The notes below the pieces were generated by a model. The model was not told the DNA's origin and did no database searches. It saw only the letters and a program-made list of their open reading frames with translations. From the NCBI GenBank assembly GCA_903920695.1, contig CAIXNB010000131.1, positions 1 to 44,390 of the forward strand: a stretch of DNA of 44,390 bases, written 5' to 3'. Both the position numbers and the translations under genes were made by a program. This DNA is from an uncultured beta proteobacterium (lineage in GTDB: Bacteria; Pseudomonadota; Gammaproteobacteria; Burkholderiales; Burkholderiaceae_C). Shown piece after piece: positions 34,623-44,387 of this stretch (position 1 is its first letter; each line of letters opens with the position of its first letter).

Positions 34623-35147
34623 TCAGTGCCGAATCACCTGCGAATCATTTCTGGCCACGCGCAACACAGCGCTCGGGTTGCCTGTGATCGTGGCAGCCGG
34701 TGTCTGGTCGGCCAGTTCGGGCTGCGGGCACACAAACCACTTTGCCAGTTCCCAGTCCGCGTAGGTGGGCGTCAATTCGGACAGCACCTCCGCCAAGCCG
34801 GGCTTCGGCGTCATGCTCGTGCGGTCAAACTGAAACAGCGGCAGCCACATTTTGCTTTGCCAGACAAAGCAGACCACCTGTCGCCTGACAATCCAGTTCG
34901 CCAGCATGACCAGGGTCGTTTCGCACTGACGTCCGATCTGCGCACGAACTTCCCTGGCGCGCGCCAAGCCGCCGCTGTCGCGGTAGGCCTCAAGCAAGGC
35001 GATGAACTCGTCATCGGAGCAAGACGCTTGCCCGAGCGGCGCTGAGAGATGCGACTCCATGGAGGTCCATGGATGCGGGGCATGGGCGTGGGCAACGCGG
35101 GCCAGAGTTGGATACTGCATGGGATCTCGATTGAGCAGGAAGTTCAT
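34623..35147 (-). CDS. Uncharacterised protein with DUF2384-like C terminus, no toxin partner
   Basis: I do not recognise the N-terminal part. The C-terminal 60 or so residues (AEVLSELTPTYADWELAKWF, then PQPELADQTPAA) resemble the toxin-binding DUF2384 domain of MbcA/ParS/Xre antitoxins, where a W-x-x-x-P-N/Q-P-x-L string precedes a short Leu-rich end. No RES-type toxin gene is adjacent. ATG 35147 has a TAAGG sequence 10 bases upstream, but the promoter predicted from dyad A would start only a few bases before it, so ATG 35120 is an alternative. The 174-residue length is for the upstream start. Confidence 0.6.
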   Translation of the reverse strand: MNFLLNRDPMQYPTLARVAHAHAPHPWTSMESHLSAPLGQASCSDDEFIALLEAYRDSGGLARAREVRAQIGRQCETTLVMLANWIVRRQVVCFVWQSKMWLPLFQFDRTSMTPKPGLAEVLSELTPTYADWELAKWFVCPQPELADQTPAATITGNPSAVLRVARNDSQVIRH

Positions 35148-35156
35148 ATGGGTACG

Positions 35157-35199
35157 ACCTTACTGGCTGCTGTGCCCACCGGTCCGTGCGTTTGCGCAC
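35157..35199 (-). promoter_or_regulatory. Dyad A and tentative -10 for the DUF2384-like gene
   Basis: GTGCG-TTTG-CGCAC at 35186-35199 is a perfect dyad. Read on the minus strand, the best hexamer is TAAGGT at 35162-35157, 37 bases after the dyad's first base, one more than at the other sites. The exact transcript start is uncertain. Confidence 0.5.
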
Positions 35200-35236
35200 C
35201 AAGCGTCGCAAGAAATGAACAGCCCTTGCGCCCTGT

Positions 35237-35278
35237 GTGCGACAGCGCACCGACCGAGCACGCAGTCGCACCTATGCT
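35237..35278 (+). promoter_or_regulatory. Dyad B and -10 for the CHASE3 hybrid kinase
   Basis: GTGCG-ACAG-CGCAC at 35237-35250 is a perfect dyad. TATGCT at 35273-35278 starts exactly 36 bases after its first base, placing the centre at -41.5. The predicted start is near 35285, with a leader of about 117 bases. Confidence 0.65.
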
Positions 35279-35352
35279 GTGCTGACGCGCTAGCACTGAA
35301 CGCCGGCAAGGCGCTGCCAGTTGCAAGGCCGTGCGCTAGCGTGCCAAGGCTT

Positions 35353-35367
35353 AGAACTTGTCCGTAA
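35353..35367 (+). repeat. 15-bp direct repeat, right copy
   Basis: Exact second copy of AGAACTTGTCCGTAA, 787 bases after the first and 35 bases before the kinase start. Confidence 0.8.
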
Positions 35368-35401
35368 TTCAAATCCTTTGTCATCGACGAAAGGCACGCC
35401 C

Positions 35402-38400
35402 GTGCTGAAACTCACAAACAAGATCCTGGCCTGGATCATGGTCTCGGCCCTGCTGGTCACGCTGGTCGGTGCTTTTTCGTTCTGGAGCTTCAGCCAGATC
35501 GGCGCGGCAGCGCAGGCGCGCAGCCTGAACCAGCAGGTATTACGCCAGGCCGATGAGCTGCTCTCGGCGATGAAGGACATCGAGACCGGCACGCGCGGTT
35601 TTGTCCTGACCGGTGATGAAGCCTTTCTGGCGCCCTACCTGGCGGTGCGTGACAGCCTGGCCACACAACTGAACGATTTGCGCCGCACGGCCAGCGCCGC
35701 AGCGGCCCGTGATCGTCTCGAAGCAATGGTGCCGCTGATGGATGCCTCGCTGCAGGACATGACGCGCGTCATCGCGTTGCGACGCCAGCACGACGAAGCC
35801 GGCGCGTTGGCCCTGGTGCGCGGCGGCGAGGGCAAACGCCTGATGGACGCGTTTCGCCTCGAGATGAAGGGCTTCGTCCAGGTCGAAGAGCGCGAACAGA
35901 TGGCGCACGACCGCATGTTCCAGTCCAGGATGACCTACCTGTCGGCCCTTATTTTTGCCGCCAGTCTGTCGGCGCTGTTGTTTGCCATGGCCTTTGCCTA
36001 CCTGGTATATCGCGAGACCCGCCAGCGCCTGCAAAACCTGCTGCACCTGCAAACGCAGCACACGCTGCAATCGCAGCAGGCGCTGAACCAACAATTGCAG
36101 CAGGCCAATGCCACCTTGCAGGTCAGCGAGGAAAGACTTTCCGTCACCCTGCATTCGATCGGCGACGCCGTGATTGCGACCGACGAGCTGGGCCAGGTGA
36201 CGATGACCAACCCGCTGGCCGAGCGCCTGACCGGCTGGAGCGCGGCGCAGGCCATCGGGCGTCCCGTCGATGAGATCTTTCACATCATCAACCAGGAAAC
36301 CCGTCAACTGGCAGTCATCCCGGTCAAGGAAACCCTGGCGCGCGGCACCATTCAGGGGCTGGCCAATCACACGCTGCTGATCGCACGTGATGGCACGGAA
36401 GCCGCCATTGCCGACAGTTGCGCGCCGATTCGGGACCGCGCCGGTGTCGTGGTTGGCGCCGTGCTGGTGTTTCGCGATGTCACCCAGGAATATGCTGTGC
36501 AACAGACCCTGCGCGACAGTTCGGTTCAGATCCAGACCATTTTGGGCACGGTGGCGGACGGCATCGTCACATTCCGCGCAACGGGCTCGGTCATTGAAAC
36601 GGTGAACCCAGCCGCCGAGCGAATGTTTGGCTACCAGGCCAAGGCGCTTGTCGGGCAGAATTTTTTCCTGCTGGTGCCCGCGTGCGATCAGGATCAGGGC
36701 GAGCGCTCATCGGGCAGCGGCACCGCGATCGACGGTTACAGCGAGATCGGTCACACCCGTGAACTGATGGGACGGCGATGCGACGGCAGTTCTTTTGCGC
36801 TGGAGATGACACTGAGTGAAATGTGGCTGCACGGTCAGCGTCACTTCACCGGCGTCTTTCGTGACATCACGGTGCGCCAGCAGGCCGAGGAGGCCTTGGT
36901 GCATACCGGCGCGCTGCAAAGCGCCATCTTCAACAGCGCCAACTTCTCCAGTATCGCCACCGACGCCAAAGGCGTGATCCAGATCTTCAACGTCGGCGCC
37001 GAACGCATGCTCGGCTATGCCGCCGCCGACGTGATGAACAAGATCACGCCAGCCGACATCTCGGACCCGCAGGAAGTGATTGCGCGCGCCAAGGCGCTGA
37101 GCGTTGAACTCGACACGGCGATCGCACCGGGCTTCGAGGCGCTGGTGTTCAAGGCCTCGCGCGGCATCGAGGACATCTACGAGCTGACCTATATCCGCAA
37201 GGACGGCAGCCGCTTTCCGGCGGTGGTCTCGGTAACGGCCCTGCGCGACGATCAGGAGGCCATCATCGGCTACCTGCTGATCGGCACCGACAACACGGCG
37301 CGCAAGCAGATCGAGGCCGAACAACAACTGCTGGCGCAACGCCTGCGCGATCACCAGTTCTATACGCGCTCCCTGTTCGAGGCCAATATCGACGCGCTCA
37401 TGACCACGGATCTGGACGGCATCATCACCGATGTCAACCATCAGATGGAAGCGCTTACCGGCTGCACGCGCGATGAACTGATCGGTGCGCCGTTCAAGAA
37501 CTACTTCACCGATCCGGAACTCGCCGAGTTGAGCATCAACCAGGTTCTCAGCCAGAAGAAAGTCACGAATTACGAACTCACGGCGCGCCACCGTGATGGT
37601 GGTGAGACGGTGGTGTCCTACAACGCCACCACGTTCTACGACCGTGACCGCAAACTGCAGGGTGTGTTTGCCGCTGCGCGCGATGTGACCGAGCGCAAGC
37701 GCCTGGACCAAGTGCTGGAGGAAAGAAACCTGGAGCTTGAGAGTGCCAAATTGGCGGCAGAAAACGCCAACCTGGCCAAGTCCGAGTTTCTGGCCACCAT
37801 GAGTCATGAGATCCGCACCCCGATGAATGGCGTCATCGGCATGATCGACGTACTACAGCAAAGCAGTCTCAATGCCACGCAGATGGACATGGCCAACATC
37901 ATTCACGACTCGGCGTTCTCGCTGCTGGCCGTCATCAACGACATACTCGACTTCTCCAAGATCGAAGCCGGCAAGCTTGAGATTGACCGCCTGCCGATGA
38001 GTGTGGCGGACGTGGTGGAGGGGGTCTGTGAAACCATGGACCGCATGGCGATGGAGAAGAAAGTCGAGCTGACCCTGTTTACCGATCCCGCCATTCCGGC
38101 CAAGGTGCTGGGTGACGCCGGGCGCCTGCGCCAGATCCTGATCAACCTCACCAACAATGCGATCAAGTTTTCAGCCCGGATGCAGCGACGCGGCAAGATA
38201 TCGGTGCGCGCCCTGGTGCTGGCGCGTACGCCGGAGCAGGTGCAACTTGAATTTCAGGTCCATGACAACGGCATCGGCATCGATGAAGCAACCCAGGCGC
38301 GCCTGTTCTCGGCCTTCATTCAAGCTGACACCTCGACCACCCGCAATTTCGGCGGAACCGGCCTGGGACTGGCGATCTCGCGCCGCATGGTTGACATCAT

Positions 38401-39733
38401 GGGCGGCGAGGTTTCGGTGCAAAGCGAAATCGGTCGCGGCTCACTGTTCACGGTGCGCATTCCGTTTGCCGTCGTTAGCGATTTGCATGAAGCCGACTCG
38501 CAACGGGTCGCTGGTCTGTCCTGTCTGCTGCTCGATGAGGGCCAGGAACAGGGGCTCGTCGACGACGTGGCCGCCTATCTCCTGCATGACCAGGCGCATG
38601 TGCAACGCGTCACAAGCCTGGCCGCAGCCATCGCGTGGACAGTTGCGCAGCCTTCGGGCCTATGCGTGGTCGTGATCGATTCCGAGACGGCCCATCCGCT
38701 GTTCGACGGCCTGCGTGCAGCCGCACGTCGGCAGCCGCAGCAGAGAACCCGCTTCGTGGTGATCGGGCGCGGCCAGCGGCGTGCGGCGCGCCAGGAGGGC
38801 GAGGATCTGGTATTTGTCGATGGCAATGTGCTGACCCACAAGGGTCTGCGCAAGGCGGTGGCGATTGCGACTGGCCGCGCCCCGCTGCCCGATCACAGCA
38901 ATCTGGCAGTTGACGCCAGCGCCGTGCTGTTACCGCTCTCAAGGGAAGAGACGCGCCGGCAGGGCCGGCTGATCCTGATCGCCGAAGACAACGAGACGAA
39001 CCAGGAAGTGATCCTGCAACAACTCATGCTGTTCGGCTATACGGCCGACATTGCTAATAATGGCCGCGAGGCACTGACGCGCTGGCAAAGCGGCGATTAC
39101 GCGATCCTGTTTGCCGACCTGCACATGCCGGAAATGGATGGCTACGAGTTGACCGCCGCCATCCGCGCACAGGAGAACGGTCGCGCGCATCTGCCGATCA
39201 TTGCCTTCACCGCCAATGCGCTCAAGGGCGAGGCCGAACGCTGCAAGGCGATCGGCATGGACGACTACCTGAGCAAGCCGGTGCAACTCGCGACACTCAA
39301 GGCGATGCTGGCGAAATGGCTGCCGGTGATACCGTCGCTACCGATACCGGCTGCTGCGGGATTGAGCGCAAACACATCGACACCGGCGACACACCCGGTT
39401 CACCCGCTTGCGCTCGATGTCAGCGTGCTCAAGGCGCTGATTGGAAGCGAGGAATCCATGATCCGCGAATTTCTCGCGGACTTCCGCCACAACGCACAAA
39501 CCATTGCTTCGGAATTGCGCTCGGCCTGCGCTGGCGGCCAGACACAGGCCGCGGCGGCCATGGCGCACAAGCTCAAGTCGTCGGCGCGCTCGGTCGGGGC
39601 CCTCGAACTGGGAGAACTGTGCGCCGCCATCGAGCGCATCGGCGCGGCCGGAGATGTCGAAAGCCTGCAGCGATTGCTGCCGCGATTCGAGCGGGAGTTC
39701 GCGCGTGTCGATGATTTTCTTGCCCGCTATTGA
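35402..39733 (+). CDS. CHASE3/multi-PAS hybrid histidine kinase with receiver and HPt domains
   Basis: The 1443-residue protein starts at GTG 35402 after AAAGG. Two membrane helices (about 8-30 and 180-205) flank a periplasmic CHASE3 domain ([21 protein letters not shown]). Four PAS-like domains follow, then HisKA with H802 in [10 protein letters not shown], an ATPase domain ([26 protein letters not shown]), a degenerate receiver-like segment (about 1035-1160) without the acidic pocket, a true receiver with D1239, and an HPt domain with H1389 in AHKLKSSAR. It is a complete internal phosphorelay. The receiver-EAL gene begins 7 bases downstream and is the likely output. Confidence 0.92.
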   Translation: MLKLTNKILAWIMVSALLVTLVGAFSFWSFSQIGAAAQARSLNQQVLRQADELLSAMKDIETGTRGFVLTGDEAFLAPYLAVRDSLATQLNDLRRTASAAAARDRLEAMVPLMDASLQDMTRVIALRRQHDEAGALALVRGGEGKRLMDAFRLEMKGFVQVEEREQMAHDRMFQSRMTYLSALIFAASLSALLFAMAFAYLVYRETRQRLQNLLHLQTQHTLQSQQALNQQLQQANATLQVSEERLSVTLHSIGDAVIATDELGQVTMTNPLAERLTGWSAAQAIGRPVDEIFHIINQETRQLAVIPVKETLARGTIQGLANHTLLIARDGTEAAIADSCAPIRDRAGVVVGAVLVFRDVTQEYAVQQTLRDSSVQIQTILGTVADGIVTFRATGSVIETVNPAAERMFGYQAKALVGQNFFLLVPACDQDQGERSSGSGTAIDGYSEIGHTRELMGRRCDGSSFALEMTLSEMWLHGQRHFTGVFRDITVRQQAEEALVHTGALQSAIFNSANFSSIATDAKGVIQIFNVGAERMLGYAAADVMNKITPADISDPQEVIARAKALSVELDTAIAPGFEALVFKASRGIEDIYELTYIRKDGSRFPAVVSVTALRDDQEAIIGYLLIGTDNTARKQIEAEQQLLAQRLRDHQFYTRSLFEANIDALMTTDLDGIITDVNHQMEALTGCTRDELIGAPFKNYFTDPELAELSINQVLSQKKVTNYELTARHRDGGETVVSYNATTFYDRDRKLQGVFAAARDVTERKRLDQVLEERNLELESAKLAAENANLAKSEFLATMSHEIRTPMNGVIGMIDVLQQSSLNATQMDMANIIHDSAFSLLAVINDILDFSKIEAGKLEIDRLPMSVADVVEGVCETMDRMAMEKKVELTLFTDPAIPAKVLGDAGRLRQILINLTNNAIKFSARMQRRGKISVRALVLARTPEQVQLEFQVHDNGIGIDEATQARLFSAFIQADTSTTRNFGGTGLGLAISRRMVDIMGGEVSVQSEIGRGSLFTVRIPFAVVSDLHEADSQRVAGLSCLLLDEGQEQGLVDDVAAYLLHDQAHVQRVTSLAAAIAWTVAQPSGLCVVVIDSETAHPLFDGLRAAARRQPQQRTRFVVIGRGQRRAARQEGEDLVFVDGNVLTHKGLRKAVAIATGRAPLPDHSNLAVDASAVLLPLSREETRRQGRLILIAEDNETNQEVILQQLMLFGYTADIANNGREALTRWQSGDYAILFADLHMPEMDGYELTAAIRAQENGRAHLPIIAFTANALKGEAERCKAIGMDDYLSKPVQLATLKAMLAKWLPVIPSLPIPAAAGLSANTSTPATHPVHPLALDVSVLKALIGSEESMIREFLADFRHNAQTIASELRSACAGGQTQAAAAMAHKLKSSARSVGALELGELCAAIERIGAAGDVESLQRLLPRFEREFARVDDFLARY

Positions 39734-39740
39734 GAACACC

Positions 39741-41000
39741 ATGCTCAGCCCAACCGATAGCCCCAATAGCGCCTTGATGGAAGCGGCGCAACGTGACAAA
39801 TCGGACATCAAAATCCTGATGCTCGACGATGAGCCATTCATGCTCAAGTTGCTCGACCGCATGCTCAGGAATCTCGCCTACCAAAACGTCACGGGCTGCG
39901 AAAGCGGACCCGCGGCGCTCTTGATCGTCGATGATCCGCAGCGCTGCCCGGAACTGATTCTGCTCGACATCAACATGCCCGCAATGGACGGCGCCGAGTT
40001 TGTGCGGCATCTGGTGGCGCATGACTACCACGGCGCCATCATTCTGGTCAGCGGTGAAGATGAGCGCGTTCTGCAATCGGTCGAAAAACTGGTGCGGGCG
40101 CACCAGATCACGGTGCTGGGGAGATTGAGCAAGCCGGTGTCGCCAGCGCAACTGGCCGCCGCGCTGACGCACTGGCGGCCGGCCGTGCGCAACGTTGTCA
40201 TTGCCGCGCGCAAGACCTATGCAGCGGATGAATTGCGCGCAGCCATCGAGCAGGGCGAACTTGTGAATTACTACCAGCCCAAGGTACTGCTCGCCAGCGG
40301 CGAGGTCGTCGGTGTTGAAGCACTGGTGCGCTGGCGCCATCGAAGCGACGGACTGTTGGCGCCAGACCGCTTTATCGGCATCGCAGAACAGCATGGCTTG
40401 ATCGGCCCCTTGACCCGCGTCGTGATGCGCGCTGCCTTGGCCCAGGCACGACTCTGGCAGGACGCGGGCCTGCTGCTGCGGGTGGCGGTCAATCTGTCGA
40501 TGGACAACCTGTCGGACCTGGGCTTTCTGGACGATGTGGTCGACCTGGCGAGCACGGCCGGCGTGGCACCACAGCAGCTGATATTGGAAGTGACGGAGAG
40601 CCGCTTGATGACTGACCAGCGCGTGCCGCTGGAGATCCTGACACGGCTGCGCCTCAAACATTTCCGGCTCTCGATTGATGACTTCGGAACCGGCAATTCA
40701 TCGCTGACCCAGTTGCGCGACATTCCTTTCGATGAACTCAAGATCGATCAGAGCTTTGTCCATGGCGCTTGTTCCAACGTGACGCAGCGCGCCCTGTTCG
40801 ATGCCAGCCTGGGCCTGGCCAAGCAGCTCAAGATGCAATCGGTCGCCGAAGGCGTGCAGGACCGCGCTGACTGGGATTTTCTGCGCGAGCGCGGCTGTGA
40901 GGTGGCGCAAGGCTACTTCATTGCGCCGCCGATGCCGGCCACCGCTTTGCTGCCATGGCTCAGCGAGTGGGCCCAGCGCCGAACAGCACTTGTTGCCTAG
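39741..41000 (+). CDS. Response regulator with EAL c-di-GMP phosphodiesterase domain
   Basis: The 419-residue protein has an N-terminal receiver (ILMLDDEP; D76 in LLDINMPAMDG; Lys in LSKPV) and a C-terminal EAL domain. E193-A-L begins the catalytic domain; NLS, LEVTES, D313-D314-FGTG, ELKIDQSFV and AEGVQD are all present, so it should be an active phosphodiesterase. ATG 39741 lies 7 bases after the kinase stop, with GAGAA as a weak ribosome-binding site. It probably receives phosphate from the upstream kinase's HPt domain. Confidence 0.92.
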   Translation: MLSPTDSPNSALMEAAQRDKSDIKILMLDDEPFMLKLLDRMLRNLAYQNVTGCESGPAALLIVDDPQRCPELILLDINMPAMDGAEFVRHLVAHDYHGAIILVSGEDERVLQSVEKLVRAHQITVLGRLSKPVSPAQLAAALTHWRPAVRNVVIAARKTYAADELRAAIEQGELVNYYQPKVLLASGEVVGVEALVRWRHRSDGLLAPDRFIGIAEQHGLIGPLTRVVMRAALAQARLWQDAGLLLRVAVNLSMDNLSDLGFLDDVVDLASTAGVAPQQLILEVTESRLMTDQRVPLEILTRLRLKHFRLSIDDFGTGNSSLTQLRDIPFDELKIDQSFVHGACSNVTQRALFDASLGLAKQLKMQSVAEGVQDRADWDFLRERGCEVAQGYFIAPPMPATALLPWLSEWAQRRTALVA

Positions 41001-41079
41001 CGCAGACCAGCCCGCTTGGAACGAAAACCGTCGCCTGCCTGCTGTGCAGCGCATCCATCAGGAAATTTTTTGCGACTGT

Positions 41080-41121
41080 GTTCGATAACGAACAGAGCTA
41101 TTCCATTCGAATCAGCACACT
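41080..41121 (+). promoter_or_regulatory. Dyad F and -10 for the ice-binding lipoprotein gene
   Basis: GTTCG-ATAA-CGAAC at 41080-41093, with T and A flanks, forms a perfect 6+4+6 palindrome, the best copy in the window. CACACT at 41116-41121 starts exactly 36 bases after the first base of the core. The ACACTCAA string here also occurs at the same offset downstream of dyad E. The predicted start is near 41128, with a leader of about 105 bases. Confidence 0.65.
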
Positions 41122-41232
41122 CAAGACCTCGACGCAGCGCAATGGCCTTTAGGTGCGTTTGCAAAGAGGAAGTGTTCGGCCCGCCTGCGAATTCATTCCT
41201 CTGGTTTTGACGCAATACAAAGAGGAAAGCAA

Positions 41233-43101
41233 ATGAACACGTATGAAGCCCGGTCCGCCCGCTTGCCCTGGCTGCTGGCAATGCTGCTGACGCTTGCGCT
41301 GGCGGCCTGTGGCGGCGGCAAAGACCCGATCCTCGGCTCCGACAAGCTCGCAAGCATGGCGCCGACAGTCAGCGCCGTGGCACCGCTGCCCAATGCGCTC
41401 AACGTCTCGGTCAACACCAAGGTCATCACGGTAGCCTTCAGCAAAGCCATGGACCCGACCTCGCTGACCTCTGCCAGCTTTGCCCTGGCCTGTCCGGCGG
41501 CCACACCGGTGCTGGGCGTCGTCAGCTACCTGGCAAGCAGCAATCTGGCCACGCTGACACTGCCGGCTGCCACCAGCTTGGCACCCAACACCCTGTGCCG
41601 CGCCAGCGTGAGCACAGCCGCCAAAGACAGTTTGGGTCTGGCATTGGCCAATGATTTCGTCTGGACCTTCAGCACCGGTGCCCTGCCCGACAACACGGCG
41701 CCGCAAGTCAGCGCCACCATCAATGCCAACGGTGCCACCGGTGTTGCGATCAACACCGCCGTTGGCGCCACCTTCAGCGAAGCGATGGACCCGGCAACGA
41801 TCAACGCCAGCACCTTCAGCTTCAAGCAAGGCACGAGCGCTGTGCCCGGCAGCATCAGCTACGCCGGCCTGAACGCCGTCTTCACACCCGCAGCCGTACT
41901 CAGCCCCAACACCACCTACACCGCCACCATCACCAGCGGCGCCAAGGACTTGGCGGGCAATGCCCTGGCCAACAACTACGTCTGGAACTGGACCACCGCC
42001 GCCCTGGCCGACAGCACCGCGCCGACCGTCACACTCGTCAACCCGGCCGATGCCGCTGTCAATGTCGCAATCAACAGCAGCGTGAACGCGACCTTCAGCA
42101 AGGCGATGGACCCGCTGACGATCAACACTGCCAGCTTCACACTTGCCGGCGTCACCGGTACCGTGGGTTTCAATGAGATCAGCCGGATTGCCACCTTCAC
42201 CCCGGCAGCGCCGCTGGCCAACGACACCAGCTATAGCGCCACCATCACCAGCGCCAGCAAGGACCTCGCCGGCAATGCACTGACGACCAACAAGGTCTGG
42301 ACCTTCAGGACCGCTGCGGCGGCCGTTGTGCCCGTTGTGCCGGTTGTGCCCTCGGTCAACCTCGGCTCAAGTTCCACCTTCGGCAGCTTTGGTGGCACAG
42401 CGGGCATGACCAACACCGGCACGCTGACGATTGTCAACGGCAACACCGGCAGCATCGCCACCGGCACCTCGATGGTCACCGGCTTTCATGACACCAAGGG
42501 TGACATCTACACCGAGACACCGGCCAACATTGGCGCCGTCAACGGCACCATCTACACCTGCACCAATTCCGTCACAGGGCCCAACAACGCGGCGCCGAAC
42601 GCCGCCAACTGTGCTCTGGCCACCCAGGCCCGTCTGGACGCGCAAACCGCCTACTTGGCGCTGGCCGCCATGCCCGCTGGTGCCAATCCCGGTGCCAACC
42701 TGGCCGGATTGACGTTGGCCCCTGGCGTCTACACCGCGCCTTCGGGCTCCTTCCTGATCGAAGGCGCCAACCTGACGCTTGATGCGCAGGGCAACGCCAA
42801 CGCCATCTGGGTCTTCCAGATGGCGACCACGCTGACCGTTGGCGGCCCCGGCGCGGCAGCCCCGCAAAGCATCATCCTGGCCGGAGGCGCGCAGGCCAAG
42901 AACGTGTTCTGGCAGGTTGGCAGCTTTGCCACCATCAATGCCGCCGGTGGCGGCACCATGGTCGGCACCATCCTGTCACAGGCCGGCGCCTCGTTCTCAA
43001 CCGCTGGCAATGTGGCCATCGTGACGCTGCAAGGCCGTGCCCTGTCGCTGGGCGCCTCGGTCACGCTGGTCGATACGGTCATCAACGTCCCCGCACCCTG
43101 A
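41233..43101 (+). CDS. Lipoprotein with three bacterial Ig-like domains and an ice-binding-like (DUF3494) domain
   Basis: The 622-residue protein has a lipobox LAAC (Cys26). Three SbsA-type Ig-like repeats follow (about 44-148, 150-255 and 257-361), each with an AFSKAMDP or TFSEAMDP motif and a KDLAGNALANxxVW ending. A Val-Pro linker of three 9-base repeats (42325-42351) precedes a DUF3494 domain. That domain runs from LGSSSTFGSFGGTAGMTNTG to the end and has GVYTAPSGSFLIEG, NAIWVFQMATTLTVG and NVFWQVGSFATI, the usual signature. DUF3494 beta-solenoids bind ice in polar bacteria, but many members are adhesins of unknown ligand. It should be displayed on the cell surface. An AGAGGAAAG ribosome-binding site precedes the ATG. 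Confidence 0.9.
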   Translation: MNTYEARSARLPWLLAMLLTLALAACGGGKDPILGSDKLASMAPTVSAVAPLPNALNVSVNTKVITVAFSKAMDPTSLTSASFALACPAATPVLGVVSYLASSNLATLTLPAATSLAPNTLCRASVSTAAKDSLGLALANDFVWTFSTGALPDNTAPQVSATINANGATGVAINTAVGATFSEAMDPATINASTFSFKQGTSAVPGSISYAGLNAVFTPAAVLSPNTTYTATITSGAKDLAGNALANNYVWNWTTAALADSTAPTVTLVNPADAAVNVAINSSVNATFSKAMDPLTINTASFTLAGVTGTVGFNEISRIATFTPAAPLANDTSYSATITSASKDLAGNALTTNKVWTFRTAAAAVVPVVPVVPSVNLGSSSTFGSFGGTAGMTNTGTLTIVNGNTGSIATGTSMVTGFHDTKGDIYTETPANIGAVNGTIYTCTNSVTGPNNAAPNAANCALATQARLDAQTAYLALAAMPAGANPGANLAGLTLAPGVYTAPSGSFLIEGANLTLDAQGNANAIWVFQMATTLTVGGPGAAAPQSIILAGGAQAKNVFWQVGSFATINAAGGGTMVGTILSQAGASFSTAGNVAIVTLQGRALSLGASVTLVDTVINVPAP

Positions 43102-43217
43102 GTCTGGGTAGCAGAGCAACACCCGGATTTCAATCCTCAACCCCCTTACCCCAACCCCCAACCTTCGCCTCGCCGCCACGCTTCTGTGGTGGACGGTGAA
43201 TCTTTCTGGAGAAAAGC

Positions 43218-44387
43218 ATGGAATCAACACGAATCACATTGGCGCGCAAGGCCGGCAAACTCAGCCTGCTGGCGCTGGCGATTGGCGCGAGCAGTCTGGC
43301 CATGGCGGATGCGCCGGGCTGGTACCTGGGCGCCAACGTGGGCCAGTCCAAAGCGGCCATCGATAACGACCGGATCACCAACGGCCTGCTCGGCGCTGGC
43401 ATCACCAGCACGACGATCAGCAACGAAGACCGTGATACCGGCTACAAAATCTTTGGCGGCTACCAGTTCAACCGCTACCTCGGGCTCGAAGGCGGCTACT
43501 TTGACCTCGGGCGCTTCACGTTCAACGCGGTCACGGTGCCAGCGGGCACCTTGAGCGGCGAGATCAAGCTGCGTGGTATCAACCTGGACCTGGTTGGCAC
43601 GCTGCCGATCACCGAGAAGTTCTCGGTCTTTGGCCGTGTTGGTGCCAATTACGCCGAGGCCAGTGACAGCTTTGCCGGCAGCGGCGCAGTGACGGTGCTC
43701 AACCCCAACCCGAACAAGCGCGAGACCAACGGCAAGGTCGGCCTGGGCCTTCAATACGCCTTCAGCGACGCTCTGGCCATGCGCGGCGAAATCGAACGTT
43801 ACCGCGTCAACGACGCAGTGGGCAACAAGGGCGATGTCGATCTGGTTTCGGTCGGTCTGGTCTACCGCTTCGGTACCAAGGCACCGACGCCGGTGGCACG
43901 CGCCTATACGCCAGAGCCGGTCTATGTGGCACCGGCGCCGCAGCCGGTTGCCGTGGCAGAGCCGCCACCCCCGCCACCCATGCCGGCGCCGCAGCCACGC
44001 GTGCTGAGCAAGGTGACGTTCTCGGCTGATTCGCTGTTTGACTTCGACAAAGCCGTGCTGCAGCCCGGTGGCCAGCAGGAGCTCGACAAGTTCGCCAACG
44101 ATCTGCGCGGTTCGGCCTTTGACGTCATCACCGTCACCGGTCACACCGACCGCATCGGCTCGCACGAATACAACATGAAGCTGTCGATGCGCCGCGCCGA
44201 AACTGTCAAGAGCTATCTGGTCAGTCACCTGTCGCTGGGTGCCGACAAGATCGTGGCCAAGGGTGTTGACGGTGCCGACCCGGTGACCGCACCAGGCGCC
44301 TGCCCGGGCAAGAAGGTAACCAAGGCGCTCAAAGCCTGCCTGCAGCCTGATCGCCGCGTCGACGTCGAAGTCAGCGCCACGCGCTGA
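43218..44387 (+). CDS. OmpA-family outer-membrane protein
   Basis: The 389-residue protein has a signal peptide (ending near SLAMA), an eight-strand beta-barrel (about 34-218, GWYLGANVGQSKA to VSVGLVYRFG), a Pro/Ala-rich linker (224-262), and a C-terminal OmpA peptidoglycan-binding domain. That domain shows VTGHTDRIGS and NMKLSMRRAETVKSYL. A Cys pair (PGACPG, KACLQ) in the last 40 residues probably forms a disulfide. A GGAGAAAAG ribosome-binding site precedes ATG 43218. It follows the ice-binding-domain lipoprotein by 116 bases and may share its transcript. Confidence 0.93.
   Translation: MESTRITLARKAGKLSLLALAIGASSLAMADAPGWYLGANVGQSKAAIDNDRITNGLLGAGITSTTISNEDRDTGYKIFGGYQFNRYLGLEGGYFDLGRFTFNAVTVPAGTLSGEIKLRGINLDLVGTLPITEKFSVFGRVGANYAEASDSFAGSGAVTVLNPNPNKRETNGKVGLGLQYAFSDALAMRGEIERYRVNDAVGNKGDVDLVSVGLVYRFGTKAPTPVARAYTPEPVYVAPAPQPVAVAEPPPPPPMPAPQPRVLSKVTFSADSLFDFDKAVLQPGGQQELDKFANDLRGSAFDVITVTGHTDRIGSHEYNMKLSMRRAETVKSYLVSHLSLGADKIVAKGVDGADPVTAPGACPGKKVTKALKACLQPDRRVDVEVSATR

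Noticed and set aside
42325..42351. Three tandem GTTGTGCC(C/G) units
   Set aside because: They encode the Val-Val-Pro linker between the Ig-like and ice-binding domains, so a protein-level explanation is enough.
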